A stretch of DNA of 64,000 nucleotides from NCBI RefSeq assembly GCF_025698545.1, contig NC_068575.1, positions 62,009,980-62,073,979 on the forward strand, given 5' to 3'. This DNA is from Gossypium raimondii (lineage: Eukaryota > Streptophyta > Magnoliopsida > Malvales > Malvaceae). The notes under the pieces were generated by a model. The model was given only the letters and a program-made list of their open reading frames with translations. It searched no databases and was not told the origin of the DNA. The position numbers and the translations under genes are program-made. Positions 50,801 through 61,788 of this stretch are shown here, piece by piece. Numbering within the stretch: position 1 is the first letter of the stretch; each line of letters starts with the position of its first letter.

Positions 50801-51015
50801 TAATCTCCATTCCCCGAAATCCATAGTTCCTTGGTATCCTTAGAGTCAAGCTTTCTCTTCTCACCGGATCCAAGCTCCTTCGAAAACCTACCACTGCTCT
50901 CGTCCTTACTCTTCTTTTCCTTCTCCTTTAAGCCCGAATCTTTCTCCGAATCCGAGTAATCCCTAGCGTCCCTAGAACTATGCTTGCTAGATTTGTGCCT
51001 TGAACTTCGCGGCAT
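44819..51015 (-). CDS. Arg-Asp/Arg-Glu-repeat nuclear protein, tandem copy B, 5 exons, 1185 aa
   Basis: Exons on the minus strand are 51015..50493, 48456..47541, 47275..45916, 45827..45744 and 45493..44819 (sum 3558 bp, open throughout). Exon 3 (1360 bp) and exon 4 (84 bp) have exactly the same lengths as in copy A. Indels in exons 1, 2 and 5 keep the frame: for example, 'DAR' is inserted before DYSDSEKD in exon 1, and exon 5 is 21 bp shorter. Domain order is as in copy A: a Lys/Ser-rich head, an RD/RE/HD repeat, the Pro/Trp-rich block and an acidic tail. There are no stops or broken splice sites, so both copies appear functional. Function is not established from sequence. Confidence 0.88.
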
Positions 51016-51665
51016 CACCGGAGCCCAACTACACGACCTCAAAAAAAACAAAAAAAAACCCTAACCGGAAAATAAAAATAAAACCGTCCGGATACAAAAA
51101 TGAAGCACCAATCTCAAATCAACATTCAATATAAAAACCCTAACATCGAATCTTTCAAGGTAACTACAGTCGATTCTCGAAACGGACGGAATAAAAACGA
51201 CAGTGGAAACCCTAATTGCTCTGAATGGGAATGAAGGCGGTCGGAACCCTCACGGCGAAAAAGGAACGGTTTAACGGACAGTATAGATTTAGAGGAGAGT
51301 GGAGGCGGAGGCGGTGAAGAGAATGAGATCGAAAATGAAGGAAATTACGAGGGAGGGTAAGGTGGAAGAAATTTGGGGGTTTGAGTTTGACGAATGAAGA
51401 TGGGGGCGTTTTGGGGATAATTGCTAAAAGAGCATGTGATTTTGAAGAAGTGAAGAAAAGAGGTGCGTCTTTGTGTTTTAATGGGCTTTTTTCGGGTTTC
51501 AAATAATCTGGAGTTACTAATAAGACTTGGAGTAGACTTGGGATAATTTTGTTGATCTGACAGGATTTACCCTCGAGATTTGTTTGTATTACAGTCTTAT
51601 CCTTGACTTTGTTGAGTGGAGGATTCCCGTTTTATGGGTTAAACAAAACCAATTTTACTTTTACC

Positions 51666-52911
51666 GGGTCTGTTTGATTGACGGAATTAATTTTCCGGAA
51701 AATCATTTCTAACTTTTCCAGCGTTTGATTAGAGGAAAATATTTTTCATTTAGAAAATGAACTCTAAAACACGGGAAAATGGGTTACATTTTAGGAAAAA
51801 TGTCTTACCAATTTCTAAGGGGTAAGACATTTTCCACAGCTCATCTCCACTCTCTTCACCCTTTCCACAGCTCCTCTTTTCACTCTCTTCACCCTAACGA
51901 TTGCAGCTCATCATCTCTGCCTCATCTTCTCTGCTAGTTCACCTCTTCTCTTTGCTTGCCTCGTTAGCGTCTTTGGTTCACCTCTATTTGGTTTATCGAA
52001 GGTAAAATTGCAAGCTCTAGGTTAGGGGTTTCAATACCCTTTTTGCTCTTGATAAGTTTTTCTTGAGTAATTTCTGAAATTTCAAGAGTAATGTGAATTA
52101 GGGTTTTTTTTTCTATTTTTTTCTTCCTCTTTTTTTTTGGGTTTTGAAACTTCTTGTCAGTGATCGGATTTCATCGAAATTTCCAGGTAACGAAAGAATC
52201 GGGTTGGATTTTTTATTCACTGAAGGTGACGACTGACGATGACTTTGGTTTTTTTTTTAAGCTGAATTTTGTTGCATGTTAAGATCTGCTCTTTTTTGAA
52301 GAAGGATTTGATGATGACTTCTTGTGTTCTGTGTTTGATTATCTAGTGAGTCATGAATCCGAGGCCAAAGTTTTTTTAGTTAAAAGTAAGAAGCATAAAA
52401 AAATTTAGCTTCAAAAATTTTCTCAAGGTTGAAGATATTGATACTTTTATGTGGTGTAATATTATGCACTTTGACAATGTTGTTACCATGTGGTGTACTA
52501 CTAATTATGTATTTGGATAATATTATTAATTTTTAGTACTCATTGTGGTTTCGAAGCAATTTATAATTATTCAATACTTGTTTTTTAACACAATTACAAA
52601 TAATTTATTTGATATTAGTTTTTTCAATTTATAACGATTAATATTGTAGCTTAAGAATTGAGTATTATTATAAATAAATCATTGCAATATATGTAAAAAC
52701 AATTTAAAATATAAAATTTATTAATATATATTAATATATGGAAAACAATTTTTCCGAAAAATATTTTCGGAAAGTCGCCAAAGCAATGAAAATATTTTAC
52801 AGATTCAATCAAACACCGTAAAATATTTTCCAAGAAATCATTTTACGAAAAGTAAAACATTTTCCAGAAATCATTTTACGTAAAACATTTTACTGGCAAT
52901 CAAACGGACCC
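51666..52911. mobile_element. TIR element (GGGTCYGTTTGATTG ends), 1.25 kb, with leader-like cargo
   Basis: The left end gggtctgtttgattgacgga matches the reverse complement of the right end (gggtccgtttgattgccagt). Both are followed by subterminal repeats of 'ttttccggaaaat' and 'aaaatattttcc' type. The interior (about 51840-52060) is C/T-rich and unlike the surroundings. It resembles a plant 5' leader with a possible splice donor in 'tttatcgaaggtaaaattgc'. No transposase ORF. No convincing target duplication was found, so the superfamily is open. Confidence 0.6.
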
Positions 52912-52929
52912 TAAGTTTAAGTTTGAATC

Positions 52930-53411
52930 CTTTTAATCTTCAAAGATTTATAAAATAATTATTGAATTATTAAAAAAATTATCTAAGTCATTAGTTGTTA
53001 AAAACATTATTGTATGAATTTCTTTCTTCGTACCGCATGTACCGATTAAAAGTTTTCTTCTCCTTTCTTCTGCAGTTCAGCTTTTCTCATGAAACAATTT
53101 TGAACGCTATGAATTTGTGAACAAAAATTTAGCTTTCTTCTCTGATATTTAACACTGGTTATTAGGTTGACTTGTATCTAAGGTATGTTTATGCGTTGAT
53201 AGGTATGGTTCACTATATTGATCATCGAATTATCACTTAAAGCTCGCTAGTCAAACTTAATAGCCCAATAACTTATAAAAACTTTTGAATAGTTTAGTGA
53301 CTTAAATGAAAACTTTTAAACAGTTTAGTGATCATTCTATGACTTTTTGAAATTAGTGTCTAAAATCTAAACTTATTAATAGTTCAGTGACCTTGGATGC
53401 AGTTTACTCAA
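52930..53411. repeat. Foldback MITE, GGGTAAA family (copy 7, left end missing)
   Basis: The centre ('gtatctaaggtatgtttatg', 'cactatattgatcatcgaat') and the right arm up to 'cttggatgcagtttactc' match the family. It lies directly after the 1.25-kb TIR element. Confidence 0.65.
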
Positions 53412-53813
53412 TAAATAATCTACTTGTGATTTGCTACTTAAATGATCTCATGGCGATTCCTCGTCAAATTGCCTCTTGCCTCTTGCCTCTTCTCTCTCCC
53501 CCACCTCAATCCCATCCTTTAGTTCCTGTCCTTCTCTTTCTTTGTTATACCTCACAACTCATATAATGTGCTCAAGTTCTTATGAAACTCTATTTTAGGA
53601 ACACTTTGTGGATGCAACAATATTTGGTAAATAATAAAACACCTCGCTAAACATGATCCTAATAGAATGCCTGTCCACTTCAAGTGAGACCCAAGAACAA
53701 ATATCCTTATCCAATCAAACGAGTCATTTACATTCCTCAACATCACTTATTTGTACATCAACCTATGTCTATTGGTACAAATATTCTAGTCAAGCATTTT
53801 TGAATTAAGGGAG
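53412..53813. other. Intergenic DNA, no gene recognised
   Basis: It contains a triplicated 'cctcttg' run (53470-53495) and a C/T-rich tract. The open frame at 53552-53746 on the minus strand has no family signature. Confidence 0.4.
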
Positions 53814-54054
53814 TGTAACACCTATAACCTTTATCCGTCGTCGAAACAGAGTTATGAAGCATTACCGAACTTTATGAAATAAACACGGAGATTTTATAAC
53901 AATTAATAAAATATATCAAAAATCAATCATAAAATACTCATATTGTCCCTTGTATGAGCCCTCGAGGCCCAATATACACCTTAGAAGTGAATCGGGACTA
54001 AACAGAATACTCAAGGAATTTTTCCCAAAATCTCAAAATTTTTCTTAAGAGCAG

Positions 54055-54360
54055 GGGACACACGCCCGTGCGGCTAGCCGTGTGGCTCACATGGCCAGGA
54101 GATACGCCCGTGTCTTAGGCCGTGTGGGCATTCGATGTAAGGCACACAGCCGTATCTCAGCTCGTGTCTATACCCGTGTAACTCTCTGACTTAGGTCACA
54201 CGCCCAAGCCACACGCCCGTGTGTTAGGCTATGTGCAAAAACCTGGGAATTCTGTTTCAAAATTTTAAGATGCAGGGGACGCACAGCCAGACCACGTGCC
54301 CATGTGATAGGCCGTGTGTCACACACGGCTGAGACGCACACCCATGTCTCTGCCTGTATG
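54055..54360 (-). repeat. Cluster of CACGGGCGTGTG-type palindromes in the 53814 LTR
   Basis: At least six variants of 'acacgcccgtg', 'ggccgtgtg' or 'cgtgtgtcacacacggc' lie in 300 bp. The same motif is present once or twice at 7140-7195 and at 62030-62060. It is markedly richer in G+C than the rest of the LTR. Confidence 0.7.
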
Positions 54361-55095
54361 AACGAAAATAGGCCATTTTATGGCCTATTTTCTCACCTAT
54401 TCTTGACTTCAGCCTACACACTTCAAATTTCATACATATAGGTCATAACAGGGTCACCAAAATAACTAATTCCTAACTTTAATATGATTATATTATCACA
54501 TATATTCTAACATTTTAATTAGAACATAAATCAATTCACACATGTAACTACCTATATCAACATGTTTTACCAGTTTATTCATTATTATGCCTAGAAACTA
54601 TCCATCCATTAACCACACTAGTACTTATACCAAACATGATAAAACCATACATATATAAGTTAACTTGAAAAATAAACAAAATGTAATTCTTGACATTTAC
54701 ACAACCATTTCAATCCCTATACATGCCATATAAACTATAATATGTATTGCAAAATCTATCGGAATAAGTTGGATAGTGTGGCTCGATGTGTTGATCCGAT
54801 CTCTCGACTTATCAAAAATCTACAAAGAACATTAAACAACACAAGTAAGCTTATTGAAGCTTAGTAAGTTTGTTGGCTTTAAACATAAATCTTACCGAAT
54901 ATACTATAACAACTCATTTAAATAAAGCATTCAATACACATTTCCTGCCAATCACAACTTCAATTGATGAATTCACTTATTTAAGATCAATATCAATAAT
55001 AACTTTAAGTATTCAAACATTAATTCTATATGTCACTTACCAACCCTTGTCAAATCAGAGAACGTCTTACGGATATGAGTACATCGTATACAGAA

Positions 55096-55232
55096 GCCCG
55101 AAGGCTGCACAGAAGCACATAAGTGCTGAACCGAAACCCGTAATGGTTGAATGGAAGCTTATAAGAGCTGAACGGAAACCTATTAGGGTTAAACGAAAAC
55201 TCATATGAGTTAACTGAAGCTCATGAGAGCTA
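55096..55232 (-). repeat. Seven-unit tandem hairpin array, 19-21-bp period, in the 53814 LTR
   Basis: Plus-strand stems start at 55096, 55115, 55136, 55157, 55178, 55199 and 55219. They are AGCC/GGCT, AGCAC/GTGCT, AACC/GGTT, AGCT/AGCT, AACC/GGTT, AACTC/GAGTT and AGCTC/GAGCT. Loops are four nt in four units and longer in the three four-pair ones, and a spacer like 'gaacgga' or 'taaacga' separates the units. In LTR-sense orientation the first unit has a C(TTCG)G loop. Stem sequence changes while pairing is kept. Confidence 0.8.
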
Positions 55233-56633
55233 AACGGAAAGCAAACACCAAAGTTCGCAACAAATGTTGAACCTCGATTTACTTGGGCAATTTGCCGTCA
55301 ATTCCTCCTTTGCACTGAACGAATGTACTCAATCCCGCGTTCCATTCGTTTCGAACGTTCAATTCAATTTCATAACTTTAATAATAATTTTATTTTCAAC
55401 AAATGATATGAATAAATACATAATATCATTCATCAATTTAACATATAACATTAAATTTTAGCCATACGAACTTACTTGGGTTAAATTGTGGAATTTGTAG
55501 TAGTTCAGGGACTATTTTGCTAAATTTTTTTTCACGATTATCCACATGCTCTTGATCTAAAATATAAAATTATTCATTTTATCATATTTTTCAATTCTAA
55601 TTCACTTCACAATTAATACCCTTCATTTTTGAAATTAAATAATTACCCTAACTTTTATAGTTTTTTGCAATTTAGTCCCTCACCAATTAGTCTATCAAAT
55701 GAGCTAATTTTTCTCAATTGACAATTTATCTAAATATTCTAAACTATCATAAGACCTTTGATCAATATAATTTTAGTATCAAACCCTAATATTTAATCTT
55801 TTCACAGTTTGGTCCTAAAACCAATTTCTATTGAAATCACTTGATAAAATCATCATATAATAAAATTAAAGCTCTAAATACATGTTAATTCATCACAAAC
55901 ATCCAACAATCATCAATGGTAACTTTCAAAATTACCCATAAAATAAAAACTAATGACATAGATAGTTGGACCTAATTGTAAAAGTCTTAAAAATACAAAA
56001 TTATAAGAAATAAGTAAAATTGAACTCACTTGTAGCAATATAAAAGGAAAACCAGCTTTATAAGCTTTCCCCATGCCGTTTTTACCAAAGTTACAAAGAG
56101 AATGTCTAGAAATCTCTTTCAATTTCTATTTGTTTAGTTAGATTTCACGTAATTTACAATTTTACCCTTCATTTGTTTTATTTATTATTTTTCATTAGCA
56201 TGCCGTCCAACTATGTTAGTTTAGGCATATTTGTCCTTTAAATTCTCCATTATTTATTATTTATACCATTTACTCACTTATTTTCTTTAATTAGCAAGTT
56301 TTGCATATTTTCAATTTAGTCCTTTATATTTAATTAACTATCAATTCGTTAAAATTTTGTAACGAAACTTTACTACTACCTTAATAGCACTCCGTAAATA
56401 TTCATAAAAATATTTACGGCTCGGTTTATGAAATCAAGGTCTCATTACCTCGTTTTCAAAATCATTTAACTTAATAAATCCTTTTAAAACACAAATCACT
56501 AATTCAAAAATCTTTCTAAAATCATATTTAACTCGTAAATACTAAATAATAAAATTTACGAGCTCACTCGTCAGATTTAGTGGTCTCGAACCACTGTTTC
56601 TGACACCACAGAAAATTGAACTGTTACAGGGAA

Positions 56634-57774
56634 CCACTAAAAAAGGCGAGCTATCAAACCCTAAGCACCTTATTGCCACCATCAAGTTAATCTCAACTTT
56701 GACCAAATACCTTCGATCATTATGTAACTCTTTGTATGCCTTTAATTTGAATTGAGTGAATTGTTTTAAAACATCACAACCTCTTTTATGTATCAACACT
56801 CTTCGACGGTTTTTTAGCTTTAGTCAATTTCTGGTTCAAATTTACTTCTTATGACATATCAATTTTTGCCTCGATGCATATCAATGGCTCTCCTCCATCG
56901 AAGTTTTAACTGAGGTGTGTTGTTGTCATATTTTGTTTCTACATGATTTGAAGGTTTGATGGGTTGTGTTTGATGCTGTGCCACTTTATATTTGGCTTCA
57001 ATGTCGTAGGAATTTACTGTCGATGTTCACCTTTGCTTTTATTTTTAACCTACATGGTTTAACTTTTGTCAAACGTTTATACTATTTTTCTTAATGTGGT
57101 TTGCTTCAGAGGTATAACTATGTTGAGTGAAACTTGAATTGTAATGAGCTTGAGCTAAAGCTCAAGTCAAAACTGGAGGTTTGATATTTGTCATTTGACT
57201 CAAACTTTATTAAATATAATTTATTTAAATTAATATTATGTTTGTTATTTTCAAATAAAATTTTATAAAAAAATTAAGAATGTTTGTCGATAAATATTTT
57301 TATATAAAATCATTTAAAACCAAAAATTAACACATTTCTTCAAAAAATAAATAAAAATTTGAAAAATCATTTTTCTCGAAATTATTGGTTATTTAGTTTT
57401 TCATTTTAGTGTTGTTTTTGAAAGTATAATAAATTTATAATTTCACTAGTAAAAGATGAAGATGGATTGAATTTTAATTTAATTGACATTAATTTTATTG
57501 TAACAACATAAAATATTTAAGTGCTTGAGGAATACATGTATTTTAGAATATTTCTTTCAAAGTTACAATTATATTAACAATTTCAATCACAATAAATCAA
57601 TGTAAATAATAAATGGAATAAGTTGAAAGTAACTCAAAAATCACAATACAATAGGTTTAACATTTCTTCGAACTATAGTGTTGAATGCATCTCGGCTTTC
57701 TTCGATAACAAATTTATATATAGTTGTAGCCATAATTATTTCAATCAGACTGAATTAATTGGGTCGAGAATCAT
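56634..57774. other. Intergenic DNA, no gene recognised
   Basis: Of moderate composition at 56640-57180, then A+T-rich. No conserved coding, RNA or bounded repeat was recognised. Confidence 0.4.
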
Positions 57775-58640
57775 GGGTAAAATACTAAAAAAAGTTTATT
57801 TTTTTTAAATTTATCGAAATAGGTCCGATATTTTATTATTTATTGGAATGAGCCCTTTTTCCCTAAATCGCGTCCACGTCGATCTGAAGTCGGGGACATG
57901 TCGAAAATCGCGTCACGTCGGTAGCGCTTTCTCGACGTGGACACAAATAAGCGCTTACGTGACGCTATTTGTGTCAACGTCGACAAAGCGCTACCGACGT
58001 GGACGCGATTTGCTGACACGTCCCCTGACTTCGCGTTGACATGTACGCGATTTAGAGGAAAAAGGGCCCTTTCCGGTAAATAATAAAATATCGGGCCCAT
58101 TTCGGTAAATTTTAAAAAAAGTGGCTTTTTTTGGTATTTTGCCATTTCATTTGTTTGACGGATATGTGTTGCTTATCAAGACGAGTCAATTCTCCGGCCA
58201 TTGCTGAAATCGTACAAATTTTTACGATTTAAAAAAAATTTAAAAATATATTTTTTAAATTATTTAGAAATAGAGATTTCAGAGAAATTTAAGAGCAAAT
58301 TGAGAGTAAATTGAGAGGAAATTGAGAGGAAATTTGAGAGATGATTAGTCTGTGAAAAAAAATAAAGGATGGGGGTATTTATAGATTTTTTTGACCCGTT
58401 GGGGGGGCAACGGTAAAAAAAAAGATAGTTGCACTGTTCATGCGCGGGGAAATCACGTCCCCAGAGACGCGCTACGTGGCAGTAAATCGCGTCCACGTCA
58501 GCGCGCTTTGCTGACACATCCCTTGACTTCGCGTTGACGTGGACGTAATTTAGGGGAAAATGGACCATTCCGATAAATAATAAAATAATAGGCCCATTTC
58601 GATAAATAAAAAAAAGGCTTTTTTTTAATATTTTGCCCAT
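57775..58640. mobile_element. CpG-rich foldback element, 866 bp, probable 9-bp TSD
   Basis: It opens gggtaaaatactaaaaaaag and closes tttttttaatattttgccc. The flanks gagaatcat (57766-57774) and atgaatcat (58641-58649) match 7 of 9, suggesting Mutator-type duplication. Next to the ends are 'aaatcgcgtccacgtc' and 'gacgtggacgtaattta'. An internal right-end-like copy at about 58020-58142 makes the first 368 bp a near-complete hairpin on its own. It is very rich in CpG (cgcgtccacgtc repeats) against an A+T-rich background. The interior 58265-58345 has 'gagaggaaattgagagg' tandem repeats. No transposase. Confidence 0.7.
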
Positions 58641-58945
58641 GAATCATCTGAAATACTAATCTGGAAAAAGGTTTTAAACCGATTAACCGATTTTTAATAT
58701 TTTATTTTAATAAATTTTTAATTATTTATTTAATTAAATCGATAGACGAAATCGATTCCGCTCCAGTTTTAAAAACCTGGGAAAATTGTTTTCTCTTTTC
58801 GTTTTAGAATAAACCGTCGTCGTTCTAGCCATCCCTGACTTGGCATGTGATGATTAGTTAATTTAATTACAATAAAACAGAAAATAAACGGCAAAAAGAC
58901 AGGGAAAAAGAATCTGAAGAACAGTCAAGAGTCTGAAGTTAAAAA

Positions 58946-61535
58946 ATGTGGAAAATGGGGAATGATGAAGAAGACAGAGCTGAAAGCTTCCTAGATGAAG
59001 ATTCTGAAGGCATATGCTCACTCTCTACTACGCAGGTAATAATTCGTTCATTCATTTTCTTTTTACGGACACTTTGAATTTTCACTTTCTATGTTTCTTT
59101 TCAGTAAATTCAAATTTTGGGTATTTCTTGTTTGATGCAGAGAATATACGCATCCGCCGCTTGTTTACTTTCGGGTCTTGTTCTTATGTTTCTGGTATGA
59201 TCATTCAATTCTTAAGCATTTTTTCTTTTCTTTCATTTGAAATTTAGATGTATAATAAAAAATCACAAATTGGGGATCCAACACGTATTCTAGGGTTCGA
59301 TGTATATTAGCATTTTTGATTGGTGATACTTACAGTTCATCGATTGAAATAAAATGGGTAAACTACACCTAAGGTCACTAAATTAGTAGTAATTTTACAT
59401 TTTGGTCACTCAACTTCAAAAAATTACAAAATGGTCATTGAACTATTCGAAAGTTTATGTTTAAGTTATCAGACTATTAAAATCACTGTTTTATGGCATT
59501 TTCTGTTCGCATCAGCTATAGCAATCGAAAGCTCTCATTCCGCTTCTCTTTTACATTTCAACTTTTTTTATGAATAGCCAAAAATCCAAATAGCCTTTTT
59601 CCCCCAACCTCCGACACTAACTGTCATATTGTCTTGGATGTAAAGTATGTTTTTTACTTGTCAATGGATACTAATTTATTGTACTGATCTTCGAATTGTA
59701 GTTTGGAGCTTGTTAGTCGGACTTAAAAAAAAACTTAACATCCCAATTACATAAATAAAAACTTTCAAATAATTCAAAAACTTAAACGAAAACTTTCGAA
59801 TAGTTCAATAACCATTTTGTAACTTTTTGAAGTTAAACCAAAATGTAAACTTACTAATAGTTTAGTGAACTTGGGTGTAGTTTATCCGATCCTTTATTAC
59901 GCAAAGAAAGAACAAAGAAGCCCTATTATGATTTCAAGTTCAATAGCTGCATATAGCAGCAAAAGAGGAAAGTTAAAGATGAAAATATTATGTTTTGAAT
60001 AAGTCTTTTTCACTCGTTTCCCCATTTAGAGCAAATATCCTTATTGATTGAGTCACTTGAAGAAATCATAATGACATTCTCTCCAATGCAATTTACAAGC
60101 TCATCCATAGTTTTTTGTTCCTTCTTATATATTCTGCCATTTATCTCTATCCAGATCATGTAGATACAGTCACTATAACAGATTCTTTGAGCCCAAATGA
60201 ATTCACGAGACTGGTTGAGGAACACCGCATGCTTTTAGAACTTATTCTTGTACTTATTAGCTAAAAGCACAAGCGAAAAAAAACATATGATCTCTAGTTT
60301 CCTCCTCACTTCCACAAAAAAGAGCACGCTGTATCAAGTTGTCTCTTACGCATGTTTTGTTGGTTCATCTTGGGGAACGATATAGTGCGGTAGCAATTGT
60401 AAAAGCAAGTTCCGTATTTGATATATGTATGACATCATCTAGCAACTTTTTTGTTTCCTTTTGCAGTCACTTATTGTGTTTGCCATACCAATCAAATTCG
60501 CATTATTGTTCACCTTTGGCAATGTCTTGGCAGTCGGAAGGTAGGTCGATTGGTGCCTTCATCTCAACATTATGCTCTCAACACATGATTTGGTTTACTT
60601 GAGTCATAAATGCTGCTTATGGACATTGTAACTAAGGAATAGTCTTTCAACCATTAGTGATCCTTCTCCTCGAGTGTTGCATAATTGGCATAACTGTGTC
60701 TTGACTTTCATATATCATGCTTTTGAAACCAGTTTTACCAATCCAGGCAATCTAGTAGTTTAATGTCTGTTCGATTCCGGAACTTTTAACCTATCCATTG
60801 CAGCTTTAGTAATGTTCAGTCGATGAAAAGGTCTCCATGAGTTCCTGTTAGTACAGTTCAACTTCTACTAAATTGTTTGCTTCTCAACTTTTCTTATATT
60901 TGAACTTTGTGGCACCCTTGGGCAGCACAGCATTCCTCATGGGACCTGAGCAACAGTTACGAATGATGTTTGATTCCGTTCGTGTTTATGCAACAGTGAT
61001 TTACATTGGATTTGTCGTTCTTGCTCTCATTTGTGCTCTTTGGGTAAGTTTGAATCTATGATAGGGTAGATCAATTCTGGCAACCTTTAGTAATTGAAGT
61101 AAGTTTGAATCTATGAAAACCCCATACTCCGATTATATCAAATCCTGAGTTTAAACCTCCTTTACTAAGTTTGCGAATACATCATTGCTATTCGTTCAAG
61201 TTTCTGTGTTACTTTCAAGTGTTTTACAGTATCGGAACTATCTGGCCTCACATTCCATTTTCTTAAACTTGTCATCTGGCAGATTCAAAGCAAGATTTTG
61301 ACATTACTTGCAATCATATGTGAGATTTGTGCCCTTATTTGGTAAGTTGGCCTTCGACATTTATCACTTAAAGTTCAAGGCTCTATTCTTACAGTAAGAT
61401 CCCAGACAAACTTTTCTAGGCTGCTGCTTATATCAGTGTACTTTGAGCATTTTCAGGTACTGTCTGAGCTACATTCCATTTGCTAGGAGAATTGTTTCCG
61501 ACCTAATGGTCCGATTCTGTGACACTGAGCTTTAG
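58946..61535 (+). CDS. SFT2-type vesicle transport protein (Got1/Sft2-like), 6 exons, 157 aa
   Basis: A small Golgi/endosome tetraspan membrane protein, related to yeast Sft2p, thought to act in retrograde vesicle fusion with the Golgi. Exons are 58946..59035, 59141..59194, 60467..60540, 60926..61043, 61283..61341 and 61457..61535 (sum 474 bp). All introns are GT-AG. An acidic cytosolic head (residues 1-22, ESFLDEDSEG) is followed by the family motif GICSLSTTQRIY. Four hydrophobic segments come next: about 33-55, 58-81 (IKFALLFTFGNVLAVGS), 95-118 (VYIGFVVLALICALW region) and 121-141. The tail YIPFARRIVSDLMVRFCDTEL is typical. Intron 2 (1.27 kb) holds a MITE and an antisense LINE piece. An LTR begins 254 bp after the stop. 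Confidence 0.94.
59356..59887. mobile_element. Foldback MITE, GGGTAAA family (copy 8), within intron 2 of the SFT2 gene
   Basis: It has complete ends: gggtaaactacacctaaggt at the left and 'cttgggtgtagtttatcc' at the right. Inverted arms are of about 110 bp ('cactcaacttcaaaaaatta' and 'taactttttgaagttaaac'). It is inside an intron, so the pre-mRNA should form a long hairpin. No target duplication could be seen. Confidence 0.8.
59990..60360 (-). pseudogene. LINE (L1-type) reverse transcriptase C-terminal remnant, antisense in SFT2 intron 2
   Basis: The minus-strand conceptual translation from about 60350 reads RDNLIQRALFCGSEEETRDH followed by FFFACAFS, the zinc-binding (zf-RVT) end of plant LINE reverse transcriptases. 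After a stop or frame change, 60225-60010 reads ...CIYMIWIEINGRIYKK, equivalent to the usual YHIWxERNxRIF. It has stop codons and frame shifts and is truncated at both ends, so it is dead. Confidence 0.65.
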
Positions 61536-61788
61536 ATTTTGTAAAGAAAAAACAGCATTCATCTAAGTTCTTTGGAGTGCATTAATTTTTTTGCTTTGCT
61601 CAAGTGTGTACTGGTCTTAGTTGCCACAAAATATTGTTTTTCAGGTTGCTTTGGCAATCAAACATTGTTTATATCTCAGATTTTTATTTTTTTTATCTTT
61701 GTGATAGATTTCGAATTGATTTCTGTTGATTGCACTCATCTTAACTTTTTAGGTACTACCGGCAGTGTTGTGAGAACCGGATTGGTCT

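Larger units (their letters stand above)
53814..56628 (-). mobile_element. Solo LTR, 2815 bp, minus orientation, near-perfect 5-bp TSD
   Basis: Read on the minus strand, it starts TGTAACAG (56628) and ends TAGGTGTTACA (53814). The flanks gggag (53809-53813) and gggaa (56629-56633) match 4 of 5. It has no gag/pol. In order from the high end it carries the start block shared with the 28600 LTR, the hairpin array (55096-55232) and a block of ACACGCCCGTG/CACGGGCGTGT palindromes (54055-54360). It is the longest of the three complete copies. Confidence 0.8.

Noticed and set aside
50493..51051. Longer N-terminus for copy B starting upstream of 51015
   Set aside because: There is no ATG upstream in frame. 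The ATG at 51015 matches copy A (42440) and gives the shared MPRSSRHKSS start.
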